The position numbers and the translations under genes were made by a program. This document shows positions 10,873 to 23,867 of a stretch of DNA of 64,000 nucleotides, in pieces. Source of the stretch: Balaenoptera acutorostrata (lineage: Eukaryota > Chordata > Mammalia > Artiodactyla > Balaenopteridae); NCBI RefSeq assembly GCF_949987535.1, contig NC_080067.1, positions 61,314,405 to 61,378,404 of the forward strand, given 5' to 3'. The notes under the pieces were generated by a model. It was not told where the DNA came from and made no database searches. It worked only from the letters and a program-made list of their open reading frames with translations. Position 1 is the first letter of the stretch. Every line of letters begins with the position of its first letter.

Positions 10873-11641
10873 CTTCCTTTTTGTTCCCATAATAATTAGA
10901 AGCATCTAGACTTATCTTCAGTCTTTTCTTCCACATGCCTTCCTACCCTAACAAAACTGCAACTATTTGGTCCCTGGAAGTTTTGCACTGATAGGCTCCT
11001 CATTCCATATGACCAAGTGATAATATAAGTAACTCTCCACTGCTGCCGTGGATTCTCGTTGCCTTTTAACCTGACCACATCGAATAAGCAGCCACACATG
11101 CTCATTTCCTGAAAGGTTTCTTGTCCACCATCACATCTGCCATTATTTACTGAATTGGTCAGTGTTCTTATTTGCAAATAAAGGAATTCACTCAAGCTAG
11201 TTTTTACTGAAATAGATCTAATAAAGGATATTAGGTAGCTTAGGAAGTAACTGGGAAGGCAGAAGAAAACTGCTAAGTTTCCATAAGTGAAGTCTAGAGC
11301 CAAACTGAGGAACCAGCCTAATGAGGGGCTTGCCCTTATTGCTGCCAGCTCCAGAACCACGCAGCAGAACTGGCCTGAGGAGAAAACTCCTGGGTGCCAA
11401 CCCCATGGATGGAGGTCTGAAAGTACAATGCTTATGGCATGTATACAAAAGAACAGACTAGGAAGGAATGCTTAATCTCCTTTTATTCTAGTTTGATGGA
11501 ACAATCATCCTAAAGTGTTGAACACATAATTTCAAAACAGTGCAGTGCTGACAATGATATTTCCAGATAATTAGGTAAGAATATAGGCATTACCTTTCTC
11601 TTCATAGGAAGGAACTCCTCTGAATTAAAGTAAGTATTATA
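10873..11641. other. Mostly unique sequence; part may be an ancient repeat
   Basis: No gene was recognised. The stretch at about 11190-11450, with an A-rich start and a GC-rich end, has the look of an old interspersed repeat, but I cannot assign a family. The 154-codon minus-strand frame at 10896-11360 has no recognisable domain. Confidence 0.35.
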
Positions 11642-11966
11642 GGCCTTCCCTGGTGGTGCAGTGGTTAAGAATCCTGGCCCAGGAAGATCCCGCGTGCCGT
11701 GGAGCAACTAAGCCCGTGCACCACAACTACTGAGCCTGCGCTCTAGAGCTCACGATCCACAGCTACTGAGCTCCCGTGTCACAACTACTGTAGCCCGCAT
11801 GCCTAGAGCCCGTGCTCTGCAACAAGAGAAGCCACCGCAATGAGAAGCTCATGCACTGCCACAAAGAGTAGCCCCCGCTTGCCGCAAGTAGAGAAAACCC
11901 ACGCTCAGCAACAGAAACCCAATGCAGCCAAAAATAAATAAACAAAATAATAAGTTAAAAAAAACC
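11642..11966 (+). mobile_element. CHR-type SINE lacking the B box
   Basis: The copy starts with the SINE head (GGCCTTCCCTGGTGGTGCAG) and ends in an AT-rich tail near 11966. Compared with complete copies such as 42040-42328, about 35 bases are missing after AAGAATCC, and the text jumps to the GGCCCAGGAAGATCC part. That removes the RNA polymerase III B box (GGTTCGAGCCC). The internal 'CACAACTACTGAG' unit is repeated with variations. It is an older-subfamily copy. Confidence 0.92.
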
Positions 11967-12004
11967 CAAAGCATTATAACCACTTCTCTAAGCAACAAAA
12001 TGCT

Positions 12005-12573
12005 CTACGTTGTTGTGACAGAAAGGATTCTGAGATGACCCCAAGATTCTGTCCCCTGGTCCACATACCTTCTAAAATTCCCTCCCTCAGAGTGTGGATA
12101 GGAGCAGTGAATATGATGGGATATCACTCCTATGATTAGGTTACTAACTGACATTGAGTTATTCACAAGGGAGATTATACTGGGTGGGCCTGACTTAAAT
12201 GAGCTCCTTACAAGAAGGTAAAGCATTAGTAAAATGTTTTCCTGCTGGTTTGAAGACAAGCAAACTGCCAAGTTGTCAGAGAAGGAGGCACATGGCTAGA
12301 ACCTGAAGACCCTGGCTGACAGCCAGCAAGTCATGGGGACCTACACTGCAAAGAGCTGGATTTTACCGACAGTCCAAGTGAGCTTGGAAGAGGGTCCCAA
12401 GCTCCAGATGAGACTGTGGCTTGATGGACACTTTGATTTCAACCTTGTGAGAGCCTGAGCTGATAACCCAGTATGGCTTACTGGACTTCTGACCTACTGA
12501 ACGTGTGAGGTGACAATGGGTATTGTGTAAGTCACTAGTGTGTGATAATTTATTGTACAGCAATAGAAAAGGA
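12005..12573 (+). mobile_element. MaLR LTR, MLT1-like
   Basis: Diagnostic text in LTR sense includes GGGAGATTATACTGGGTGGG, GGCTGACAGCCAGCAAG, TTTGATTTCAACCTTGTGAG and a 3' end AGCAATAGAAAAGGAATACAG. These match the MLT1 class of mammalian MaLR LTRs. No internal retroviral sequence adjoins it, so it is a solo LTR. Confidence 0.75.
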
Positions 12574-12843
12574 ATACAGTTGTGGTTAGGAGCAACCACT
12601 GAGAGAATTTTTAATCACATAAAATGCCTTTTCAAATCTCTACTTTATTCTTTTCTACAAAAGAAGAATAAACTTGGCAATCCATCAATAAATCCACTGA
12701 ACACCTCTCTTCTTCAGGCGTAGGATCCTGCTGCTCTAATGATTTAGAGAAATAAAACCTAGATTTTGAGGTTAGTCAAAAGGCCTGCCTCTAAGTCCCA
12801 AGATCTACTACAGAACTCGGCCCATTAAAAATAGTAGCTATAT

Positions 12844-13740
<897 letters not shown>

Positions 13741-13750
13741 TTGTAGCGAT

Positions 13751-14239
13751 TATCACTATCGTCACATGTACATACATATAGGAAAAACTCATTATTATTA
13801 GTACTTTTCATACTTTTTTCAATTCTGTAATTTAGAGGTTCCTATTGCTTCCATTGTTAAAGCTAAAAGTCCATTTACTTGTGTGACAATACTACAGATA
13901 TTCCTGAGCACAAGAATTCTTCATGCTAAAAATCCCCAAACTTTTTGTACCTCTTGTCAATTTCCACACGAAAAAGAAAATCATAGTGAATGTCTTCTTT
14001 TTTATGTCCAAACTTATTTTACTGAAATAAATGGAGACTGGATGGTTGCATTAGTATTTTTGTCTTAATAACTGGATCATATTTTCAAATGATTGATCTG
14101 AATCACCAACAGATGATATGATTTCAAATATTATTTGAAAATACCTAATGGCTGTATAACAGAATGTTTAACCATGCTTTGTAGACCTATCCCAATTTTT
14201 AAGCTTCAAGATGTTGAAAACCTTTATATCCTCTGCTGC
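13751..14239. other. AT-rich unique sequence, no gene seen
   Basis: No repeat family, splice pair or sustained frame was recognised. Confidence 0.4.
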
Positions 14240-14640
14240 TCTCTTCTGATCACTTAGAAGTCAGAAACTGTACTTGGCTGTGAGTAATGGAAACCAGAAA
14301 AACAGAAGCTTAAACAAATGAAGGCTTTTATTTTCTTCACATTACGTGATGTCTGGAGCTAGACAGTACAGGGCCGGTATGGTGGTTCCCTGCTACCAGT
14401 ACAATCTAGATTCCTTCTGGGCTTCCATTCAGCTGTCCTTAATGGTTGCTTGTTACCTCATGAGCCCAAACTTATGGCATAACTCCTGGCATCACAGCTA
14501 CTGCCCAGGAAGGAAGAACGAAAGGGCAAGGGAAAATATTTTTAGCTGAGTCTGGACTGTTTTAAAGAGGATTCTTAAAAGTCTCACCCAGTAACATCCA
14601 CTTATACCTCATTGGTCAGAACACATGGCCACTTCTATGT
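14240..14640 (-). repeat. Ancient interspersed repeat, family not assigned
   Basis: The text (AATGGAAACCAGAAAAACAG, CTTAAACAAATGAAGGCTTT, then GGGCCGGTATGGTGG and ATTGGTCAGAACACATGGCC) has the arrangement of a widespread mammalian interspersed repeat that I recognise by pattern but cannot name. Similar fragments occur at 16395-16640 and 27610-27965. Strand is inferred from the T-rich reading of the complement. Confidence 0.4.
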
Positions 14641-15514
14641 GTTAAGAAATTTTGTTAGTTTTTGCTTTTATTAGTCAATCACTTTGTTGTCCCAAATAGA
14701 AAAAGGTGAGAATGGAGAAAATTATGAATTTTTGCCGCATATAGCATAGAGGAAAATTAGTATTATTTAAAGAAGAAAAGCAATTTGGACTGTCCAACTT
14801 TGAATTGTCAAGCAACAACACTATTTCAACATTTGCATGGCAGAATTGGATACTGTAAACAATGTGATAATACAACATGATAATATTGTCTTGACACTAA
14901 AAAGTTGTAAAATCTTTGGAATTATTCTAAGAAAACAGGGAGTTATAAATAAATTCCACTTGAAGAACTGGCTTATAACTAAAATGATCAAAATCCAATG
15001 CAAGTTTTGTGGGTTCTTTGTTAACTATTAATTCTCATTAAGTACATATTTTGAAAGATAAGTGTTCACTTTTTTCTAAAACAAGGATCAATCTTAGTAT
15101 TCCAGTTCTTATGGGAATTTATATGGCAATAAACCAGATGTTTTAAGGGAAAAAAAACTGTGGAGTGATAATAAACAGATGAACAATATGATGAAAAATT
15201 TCAACACAGAGATGGGCTTCATAAAACATGAAGACACCATTTTCCTGAACAGAACACTTGATCCAACTGAAAATAATGTGACTTTTAGGTACAAGTCCAG
15301 TAGAGTTGGATAATTTATTTTTACCTGCAGAGGAAGCAGGTTAGTTTCAGTGGAGTATAGTTTCAGGTGGGAGGGAAATGGTGAGTGAAATGTGAATGCT
15401 CACACTTCATTAATTATCATTCAGCATACCACCAGCAAAAAGATCTCTAGACGGTGGCATTTTTCATACGTACTAAAATATATTTAGTCTACTAACAAGC
15501 ATGTAAAAGATATT
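14641..15514. other. AT-rich unique sequence, no gene seen
   Basis: No repeat or gene recognised. Short open frames on both strands lack any family resemblance. Confidence 0.4.
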
Positions 15515-15668
15515 TATGCCTTTGGTTTCCTTGCCTGTAACATGGAAAAAACAATTGTACCTACTTCATATAGTTGTAAGAATTTTAGAAGAGTTAATAT
15601 GTAAAAATCACACAGAATGGTGTTGGAACACAGTAAATGCTATATGAGTTTGCTATTATTCGTTATTA
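15515..15668 (+). mobile_element. MIR SINE fragment
   Basis: The order of motifs matches MIR: GGTTTCCTTGCCTGTAACATGG, then ACCTACTTCATATAGTTGTAAG, then GGTGTTGGAACACAGTAAATGC. It is an ancient, diverged copy without a visible duplication. Confidence 0.75.
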
Positions 15669-16394
15669 AAGTAAATCCAAAGATAGGGTTAATAACATCC
15701 ATTCTTTGGATGGAGTTAGCATAGGTTGTCAAATGGTGATTTATTCTCCCTGGTAAGGATGAGGAATGGTGATTTAAAATTAAATTTCTGCCACCCAGTG
15801 TTTTTTTTGTTGGCAATGATAAGGTCATTTCGCTTTTATTCACGTGTGGGGCTTAGCAGGACTGTTGGAGAAGGATTGAGAAAGGGAGTTACATTCACTG
15901 AGTCAATAAGAATGAGCTCTCATTATCTGGACCTTCATTTCTTCTACTTATTTGTAAAGCCCCTTTTATCCTTGTTGGTTCTAAAAGATTTCTACCTTTA
16001 AGTTTCAGGACTACAAATTCCCTTCTGAACCTACTAAAGAGAAAGAAATCATTGCTTCCAGAAAATGTGCTATGCTCTTAAGCTCCCAGGCTAAGTGAAG
16101 GCTGCTGTTGTGGTAGATGCTGATCATCATTGGACAGACGGCATTATCTTAACAGAAGCGAAGTTAGTAACTATTCTAAAGAAGGAAACTACAAAAGGAC
16201 ATGAAATAAAATGTCACATTTCATACTGTGATATCTCTACTCTCTTATAAAGTATTCAAGTTCTGACAAAGACATCTTTAGGATGGATGAGGAGAGCTGT
16301 ATGGTTAGAACACTAGATGCAAGGCTCAGCTCTGCTTCTTACTGATTATGTTTCCTTCAAGGAACTTGGCATCTATGAGGCTGGCCACTGTACT
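15669..16394. other. Unique sequence, no gene seen
   Basis: No recognised element. A 91-codon frame at 15726-16001 has no similarity I can identify. Confidence 0.4.
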
Positions 16395-16640
16395 CGACAG
16401 GGCTCCACCTAAGCTTCTGTAACAAACAGTACCCAACATACATTGGCTTACACAAAGTAGATGCTTATCTCTTTCTCTGCAGAAGCCCAGAGGTGGGTAG
16501 TCCACCTTTGGGTTTAAGGTGCCTGCTTTTGTTCTAGCCATGCTATAGCCATCAGGAAGGAAGTACAGGGTCAGAAACATACATCAATCTTTTTTAGGGC
16601 AAACTGAGAAAAATGACACAAAGCACTTTCTCACATTCCA
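16395..16640. repeat. Ancient interspersed repeat fragment, family not assigned
   Basis: Text such as CTTCTGTAACAAACAGTACC, ACAAAGTAGATGCTTATCTC and CAGAGGTGGGTAGTCCACC follows the plan of a common old mammalian repeat. I cannot name the family with confidence. Confidence 0.4.
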
Positions 16641-17131
16641 TTGGCAGAACCAGTGGTCACCTGACTGCTTCTAGCTTCAGGAATGGTTTGGTAAGGTAGT
16701 GGTGTTTAGCTAAGTAGCCATGTGTACAGGTAAAACTCTATTACTATGGAAGGAGAGGATGGACATTGAAAGATAACTAGCAATATGCCTTATCTGCTCC
16801 ACCTACCTCACAGTGTTTGGGAGAGGATAAAATCATAACCAGACAGACAAAGCACAGGACTGGCTTTATCCCATTTTTGTGGTGCCACCAATACACTATG
16901 TGAGCAATCCACTCAGCCTGCTTGTTGTGGGTAAGAAGGCATGGGCTGCAACAAGGACGTTGGGCTAAAGGGATCTATAATTCCTCTGTATAATTGTATA
17001 AAAGGGAATTTTTCTCTTGGGTTGGGAAAATTTTGCAGGTTAGGATGGCTTTAGGAAAGTGACTTTTTGTTTCTTCTTGAGAGTGTGTGCATGTATGTGC
17101 ATGTGTGCATATTTTAAAAGTGACCCAGAGA

Positions 17132-17223
17132 TTTAAAAAATTATGAATCACTATGTTGTACACCTGAAACTTATATAATATTGCACATCAACTATATACC
17201 TCAATAAAAATAAATACATAAAT
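17132..17223 (+). mobile_element. Severely 5'-truncated L1 3' end
   Basis: About 92 bases of L1 3' UTR terminus (GAATCACTATGTTGTACACC...AACTATATACCTCAATAAAA) run into an AAATA-rich tail. A near-perfect target-site duplication flanks it: AAAGTGACCCAGAGA at 17117-17131 and AAAGTGGTCCAGAGA at 17224-17238. Confidence 0.9.
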
Positions 17224-17238
17224 AAAGTGGTCCAGAGA

Positions 17239-18634
17239 CAAACAGGAGTAGAGATAGAGAATAAAGAGGTATAGCTTCACCTTATACTTGCAGAGTGACC
17301 CTGAAATAGATAGGATATGGAAGTCTGGAATCTGCCTGAAACTGTCTTCATATCCCCTGCTCTCCAGTGTGGGTGATACTCTCAGAGTGCTGTTACAGAC
17401 CATGTATCCTATGGACTGTCCTGAGGTACATGCATGTAGGCTGCGTACATGCATGCATGTGTGTATGTGTGTGTGTGTGTGTTGGGGAGCAACATGGGTG
17501 TGGTTGAGACACACTCTAGGGTAAACGTAATTAATCTGTGGCATGGAGGGTTCTTATTCCTACAGTGAAGGATCATGGAGGGGCTCTCTTTGAAGACCTC
17601 AAGAGATAGAACCAAGGCTAGGAACCAGAGTCTGTCCATGAGGAAACCCCTGTCCTGTGTTTGAAATCCCCTTTCCTTCAACTTTTATATTTGGCATCCA
17701 GTTGTAAATCTATTTCCTCTAATTATCCCCTGATCTTCACACAGTCTCTTTACATAGCAGCCTGTGTTAATAGTGATGTAGGGAATTAAGGGATCATGAG
17801 GTGCTGAGAAGCCCAGTGTTCTGGGTGACCCCTTCCTTTGAGGCCAGCGTCACCAACAGCAGCATTATTCCAAAGGAAAAAAGTGATCCTCTAGTTCTAA
17901 GATCAGCAGAAAAGAAATCAGAGACCAAGGCAGAGGGCTTTGGAGTCAAGTCAGTGGAGAGACAGGTTACAGCTACATGGTTTCTGGAAAGGAAGTCATG
18001 AGACAAACCATGAGATTGTCTACAGACAATCTCCAGATTTTGAAAGATAAATATTTAAATTTTTTTTTGAGACAAAACGGAAGGGGAGTAAATCTCATAT
18101 ACAAGTGGGGAGGATAAGTGTAAATGTTAAAAGAAAGGGTGGTACCAGCAGAGTAGAGGGCTGGGATACTTCCAGGGAGCAGACCCGTGCGTTCCACATA
18201 TAGTTACACGGACATGCTGGCAAGTCTAGAGTGGATAAGTAAGTGGGTCTAGCTGATCCTGGAGTCCAGGCCATATGAAGAGGAACAGCACATTGCATGA
18301 AGCATACCCATGGTTAGGGAAGGAAACAACGACCTGAAGGAGGCCCTGTGGGCAAAGAGCAAGTTGCGTGGGAGTGCCTGAGCAAAAGCTGACAGTCGGC
18401 GAGGGAGCAGAGATCACGCCGTGTGTTGTGCTTTCCTACCCACCTAGTCAAACGTGACGTTACAGAGCAATGCACCTTCAAAACCTCGTGGTCTCAAAAG
18501 TGAATGGAAATTTAATTTTTGGTTGAAGTTCTTCCTTTATCCCAGAGAACTGACATTCCTTGATTATGATGAAAAGAGAAAACTTTGCTGACAATATTGG
18601 GATCTTCTCTGGCATAGGTGATGAATGGCCCACA
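17239..18634. other. Unique sequence, no gene seen
   Basis: A short GTGT/CATG-rich stretch lies at about 17430-17482. No repeat family or splice-site pair was identified. Open frames of 60-118 codons on both strands overlap one another and show no recognisable domain. Confidence 0.45.
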
Positions 18635-18648
18635 TAGGTTTACCCTTA

Positions 18649-18833
18649 TTTTTTTTTTTTTAAATATTTATTTGGCTGTGCTGGGTCTTAGTTGTGGCAC
18701 GCGGGATCTTCGTTGCGGCATGAGGGAAGTTTAGTTGCAGCATGTGGGATCTAGTTCCCTGACCCGGGATCGAACCCAGGCCCCCTGCATTGGGAGTGCA
18801 GAGACTTAGCCACTGGACCACCAGGGAAGTCCC
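18649..18833 (-). mobile_element. Short CHR-type tRNA SINE
   Basis: Reverse complement begins GGGACTTCCCTGGTGGTCCA and contains a B-box-like GGGTTCGATCCCGGG, ending in an A-rich tail at about 18650-18665. This shorter type (about 185 bases) has a different body from the 290-base CHR copies. A target-site duplication is visible: TAGGTTTACCCTT at 18635-18647 and TAGGTTTACTCTT at 18834-18846. Confidence 0.93.
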
Positions 18834-18889
18834 TAGGTTTACTCTTTACTGCCCCTGTGAGAGGACATCCTTGGCCCATTCTATCCAGC

Positions 18890-19030
18890 AAGGGTTTCCC
18901 AAAGTTCACTAATCACCTGGGTTTCATCCCAAACCAACTGAATCAGAATCTGCAAAGAAGGGAATCTAAGGATCTGCATTTTTAACAAGGGCTTCTGTGA
19001 ATTCTTGACCAGGTACATTTGGGAAATATG
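18890..19030 (+). mobile_element. MER5-like hAT DNA transposon fragment
   Basis: The phrases CTAATCACCTGGGTTTCATCC, CAACTGAATCAGAATCTGCA and GGATCTGCATTTTTAACAAG follow the MER5A consensus order. The ends are eroded. Confidence 0.6.
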
Positions 19031-20054
19031 ATGTTTTCCAAGCAGTGGTTAGAATGCTAGTGTGGTTCTGGGTGCAGTAAGCAGGTGTAAGTCTATGGAC
19101 TTAGGATGGGATATGAAAGGAGGCTGGAATCCAGGCAGAAATGAAAGTTAAACTGAGATGAGGAAAGTAGACATTCTAAAAGTAGCAGAACCCCATAAGT
19201 GGATTTCCTGGTTCTTGACCTTAGTCATTTTGCTTTCCGGGCCTCATTTCCTCACATGCAAAACGATAGGTTACCCCACTTTTAGAGCCCTGTTGGGAAG
19301 GCCCCCTCAGGCTTAATCACAATCTCCTTTTCAACCAAAGCAAATCTGCATGGATTTGCTTTGCTCATCGGGCTTCTATATTAGAGTTCATTTAAATAAA
19401 TTGTTCAGTACCATTTTTTCCAAAGTTTGAAAACTGCTGCACTAAATGATTTCTAAGGTCCTTTCAGCACTAGGATATAAAGCGTGTCTGCAGCCGCAAT
19501 GCCAACAAACAACACAGATCATTCGCATAGAAAAGGGCACCAGGGGCCTTAGGAAGCAGGCCACATTTCGAGGCTTAGTTTTTTTTTTTTTTTTAATATT
19601 GACTCCTGCTGTTCAAGCCTGCTGGCTTCCTTGTTGTGGGCTGACATTTAACTGGAGAGGAAATAATTGTGGTATCTCCATGAATTTAGCAACTCAACTC
19701 AAAGACAAAAATCTACCCCAGAGGTTGTCATTGTGTAGACAGAATAATAACTGGTTAGTTGTCTGAATTTTCCCTCTTTTCACTAGTTATTTTAGTATCA
19801 AGTAGCTATCATCAAATGTAAGTCCTACTGAGTGAGCTGGCATAAGCCCAGCTGTGCATTTAGAAGCAGCTGTAGCCAGCGGCAAGCCAGGTGACTGGTG
19901 GGAGAGCTCGTCAGCAGTTTAGAGACGCCACTTGCCCTATCTGGACACTACACACCAGTCAATCTTCAGAAACAAGCATCTGTTTAAAATGCTTATAACC
20001 TTTGCCTTCCTACTCACCCTTCAACCCAGGAAAGACTGCTAAGTATATGTGGCA
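19031..20054. other. Unique sequence, no gene seen
   Basis: A T17 tract lies at 19578-19594. The passage at about 19410-19490 (GTTTGAAAACTGCTGC, TTTCTAAGGTCCTTTCAGC) may be an old DNA-transposon scrap. Nothing else was recognised. Confidence 0.4.
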
Positions 20055-20235
20055 AAACTTGGGTTCAAGTCCAGCTCTGTACTTACTGTGTACTTTGGAT
20101 AAATCACCTCTTATCTAACGTGGAGGATAAGAATATCTACTTTGCAGCACTGCTGTGAGAATTAAATAAGATGATGCGTGTGAAAGCATTTTGCAAATAG
20201 CACAAAGTCTTATATAAAGGTGCATTTATCATAAT
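20055..20235 (+). mobile_element. MIR SINE
   Basis: MIR order is clear: GGGTTCAAGTCCAGCTCTGTAC, then ACTTACTGTGTACTTTGG, AATATCTACTTTGCAGCAC, TGAGAATTAAATAAGATGATG and a 3' AGCATTTTGCAAATAGCACA. Confidence 0.8.
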
Positions 20236-20927
20236 GAAGAATGGCACCATATTCGAGAAAACAACATTAGGAAAAAAAACACTGTTACGTTCACAAGCTC
20301 TACAAATGCTTTTATATATAATCAGACAATACGCATCTATTAACACATCCATCTGTTCATTCATTCACTCACTAGTTCCTGCCTGCATAGCACCAGTCCC
20401 TGTGGGAGGCAAGAAGCAACTGAAGGAAAATGGTTAGATGAAAAATACATTTAGGGTTTGATGATTTGCTTGATGTTTGATGACAGTTCAGTGTGTGTTG
20501 AACCACTATTACGTTCCAGGAATCAGGCTTCTCCCTGTGGGAACCTAAATTGCTAAGGCCCTATTTCCCCAGTGGAGAGGCTCATAGTCAGGAAGGGAGA
20601 TGGTGGCTCAGCAAGTCTGAAAAATCCAGAGGGCATCCGGAGCCGGCCCCCAGCTTGGCAAATGAACGCTGACTGAACACAGATTTTATCTTAAGAGATT
20701 TTAATCTTAGGGTCACATTCCAGAACGTTCATTGCTCTCCCCATTCCCCATTTAACCACACTCAGTCATATCTTGCCTGGATGCCCAAGAGTCTCCCAGA
20801 TGCCTTGAATAAATTGCACAGTATCTCTTCAGGGCTGAGCCCAGATTGGCCTTTCAGAGTAGAATGATTAGACTCATAGACTAGTAGAGTGACGGTCCTC
20901 AGAGCCTCTTTAACCTAGTGCTAAGGG
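20236..20927. other. Unique sequence, no gene seen
   Basis: No repeat, RNA gene or exon signature recognised. Confidence 0.4.
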
Positions 20928-20944
20928 GAAAATGACCTTTTTAA

Positions 20945-21237
20945 AAATTAATTAATTAATTAATTATTATTTTTGGCTGCGTTGGGTCTCCGTTGCTGCG
21001 CGTGGGCTTTCTCTAGTTGTGGTGAGTGGGGGCTGCTCTTCGTTGTGGTGCGCAGGCTTCTCATCGCAGTGGCTTCTCTTGTTGCGGAGCATGGGCTCTA
21101 GGCACGTGGGCTTCAGTAGTTGTGGCGCATGGGCTTAGTTGCTACACGGCATGTGGGACCTTCCTGGACCAGGGCTCGAACCCGTGTCCCCTGCACTGGC
21201 AGGCGGATTCCTAACCATTGCGCCACCAGGGAAGCCC
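20945..21237 (-). mobile_element. CHR-type tRNA SINE, complete
   Basis: Head at 21237 (complement GCCACCAGGGAAGCCC), B box GGTTCGAGCCC in reverse near 21172-21182, and an (AATT)n tail at about 20946-20966. Target-site duplication GAAAATGACCTTTTTAA at 20928-20944 and GAAAATGACTTTTTAA from 21238. Confidence 0.95.
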
Positions 21238-21254
21238 GAAAATGACTTTTTAAT

Positions 21255-22483
21255 AAAAAATAAAAGTCAGTGTGCCTCCCGTTGAACACGTTCTTTTAAA
21301 CTGTAGAAGAAAATACTTAAGTGATTTATTACGTACATGTATGATTATGCTGAGAAAATATGCAAAATGAAATAGCAGAAATAAATGGATCCGGGCAGCC
21401 TGTTGGCAAGTTAACCGACACTTGGTTTACCTGTGTCACATTGCACCAAGCCCACCCAGGCATTAGTCACCCACATACTGATTACTAAGCTCAGTGCTTT
21501 TACTTACACACGGTTAATTCCAAACTTGCTTTTCTTGCTTTTAATAAATGCAAATAAAAACAAATGTAAGCTTGGCCATATAATGTCTTACAGGAAGGCT
21601 GAATTTGGATGGTAACTACTAGAGTTTTCCAGTCTAAGTGAAACCCATTCCTTTGACCTCTCTCACTTCTCTCAGAAAACGATGACAATGAAGGTTAAAG
21701 CTTTCCCCCTATCAAGTACTCCTCTCCCGCCCCATTTCCCTCTTTCTTAAGGGCTCATAGGTCAGAGAAGAGCATGGCATATATTTTGCAACCCAAGGAG
21801 GTCAAGCAAGGATAAAGGGCAGTGTTTCCTACAGCAGGAACCCTCCAATGCTGGCAACCTTTTCTGTGAGTCTCTGTAAGATGCTCCTTGACATCCCCTG
21901 ACATTCTCTGTGTCTTTGACTTTAATTAGATCCAGTGACTCCTGTTGGGGGAAACCACCTGGTATGTATTTGTCCTCTGCGTGTTAGAAAGGCTCTCAGG
22001 CACCACGTGGTGTTGAAGTGGGTGCCTCGTGGTCCGTTATCGAATGCTTCCTTGGAGAAAGGCCATTTCCTCTTCCACAGTCTTTGGGGGTGAGAGTCCT
22101 TTTGCTCTGGACACGGTTTTGCCAGGTCTATGGTAACGCCTGTGCCTTAGTTCCATGGTACTTTGTAGTCTCCGTTTGTTTATCTAGCTGTTTTTATAGC
22201 TCTTGGATATAGACAAAATGTATGTGTCCTTTTCTGCTCTTTAACACTGTACCATTAGTATAACATGTGTACCACTCTCTTTAAAATATGTTTATTTCTA
22301 ATAGGCTGGGTAATAGCCTTATAGTTGCAGAAAAGTTATATGAAAACTTTTGGAACTTGTTTAGGTCATGCATTTCTTATGACCAAACACCATTACACAT
22401 TAACTGATCTTAATAAATCTCATAATAATCCTAAGACTAAGGTTATCCTGAACAAACTGTCATCACCCCTCCCCCCATATCAT
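21255..22483. other. Unique sequence, no gene seen
   Basis: No recognised repeat or gene. Several short open frames lack codon bias or domain resemblance. Confidence 0.4.
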
Positions 22484-22690
22484 AATAATAATGGCAACTA
22501 ACATTTGCCCAAAGTATAGCAGTTTGGAAAGCACTTTCCTATAAATTACCCATTATTTTCCTCCTACTGTTATCAATGTCATTTTACAGACAGAAACCTG
22601 AGGCTCAGAGAGGACAAGAGATGTGCTCAGGTTCACTCAGGGAGGTGCATGACCCGGATTTGAGGCCAGGCTTCTGACTGTACAGCCACA
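22484..22690 (-). mobile_element. MIR SINE
   Basis: In reverse orientation: ATAATAATGGCAACTAACAT, GCACTTTCCTATAAATTACC, CATTTTACAGACAGAAACC, TGAGGCTCAGAGAGGACAAG and CCCGGATTTGAGGCCAGGC, all in MIR order. Confidence 0.85.
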
Positions 22691-22797
22691 GAGGCTGCCC
22701 AACCCATGCAAGTTTCCTATGTTTCTCGAGAGTCAGAGAAGTCGGCCAAGACTGCATGGTGACAAACTTACTGGAGTCGGTGGAGGGACAGTGATTT

Positions 22798-22885
22798 GGT
22801 TATCATTTTGCCGCCTGTACTTATGTGATCCTGAGCAAATCTCTTAATGCCTGTAGGCCTTAGTTTCCTCCTTTCTAATAGGAAG
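22798..22885 (+). mobile_element. MIR SINE fragment
   Basis: Core MIR text is present (TGTGATCCTGAGCAAATCTCTTAATGCC...GGCCTTAGTTTCCTCC). Only the middle third survives. Confidence 0.6.
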
Positions 22886-23660
22886 AGCTGGGACAGACCA
22901 GTGTTTATCAGCGGGGATGGCTTCATGCATGCATTTCTAAGGTTCTGCAAATGTTTACTTGACTTCATGGAGGTGGAGGCTGACCTTTGACCATTCTTAA
23001 CTCTTGTTTTCAAATTTCTGAGTTCATTTAAATAGCATCTTAGTTCAAATGTTATAAATGTGAACTTAAACTGTATCGTAGGAGAAACCCGATCATTATG
23101 TGGAACCAACAAAGAGATGTTGAAACTAGTTTTGCAACCTTAACCCCTCACCCACTTTGGAATAAAAAAGGATTAAATTTGAAGAGATCAGGAATGGATG
23201 GGAAATGGAAGATTTCTTTAGAGAGAGTTGTCAGTATGCTGTTAGTACCCTTTACCCATGGAGAGGGGAAAGGAGGTGCTTTTCACTCACCCCATGACCC
23301 GTGAGCAGGGCTTCAGGGAGACCACCTGGACTACTTGATTTGTGCCCCCTGCAGTTTGAAGAGACCCTGTGGACCTGCATCTGACTTCACTTTGAGAGAT
23401 CTAGAGCCAGTGGCTGGCTTCCGCCTGGAATGGCAGACTGTGGTTTAGGAAGTAGCTGCACTCCCTTTGAGTGAAAGGCCAAAGATGCATGCTTCTTGTG
23501 GACCAGATGCAGGCTCCGAAAGAGAAAGAACTAGCTTGGGGTTGCCTTAGATTCCACCTAAGAGAGCTTCCTAGGGTGGCAAGGAGACCTCAGTAGAAAA
23601 GGCTGGAGGTAGGGACTGATGAAAGACTCATTAGAAACCAGTTTGAAGACATTCACTTAC
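22886..23660. other. Unique sequence, no gene seen
   Basis: No repeat family recognised. The 114-codon minus-strand frame at 22768-23112 overlaps the MIR fragment and has no recognisable domain. Confidence 0.4.
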
Positions 23661-23716
23661 CTTTGTCACAGGAACAGCAAGTGTAAGTCCATCATAGACA
23701 GAGAATCTTCCAAGAA
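23661..23716 (-). other. Weak candidate internal exon
   Basis: On the minus strand a 56-base segment is bounded by TGTTGTTACAG (acceptor side) and AAAG|GTAAGT, a strong donor consensus at 23655-23660. One frame is open across it (LGRFSVYDGLTLAVPVTK) and also through the upstream text to 23867. I do not recognise the peptide, the pyrimidine tract before the acceptor is modest, and no partner exon was found. A chance match is quite possible. Confidence 0.2.
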
Positions 23717-23867
23717 CTGTAACAACACCCCAGGAAAGAGTCAACTTTAAACAGTTAATAGGCCCAGTGAACATCTGCATCACCCATGACATGAGCAAGA
23801 ATTTCCTTGCTTCTTTGCCCCCCTCTTTCTCCTGACCCTTTAATTCTGGAGGTGTCAGAAACTCCAT

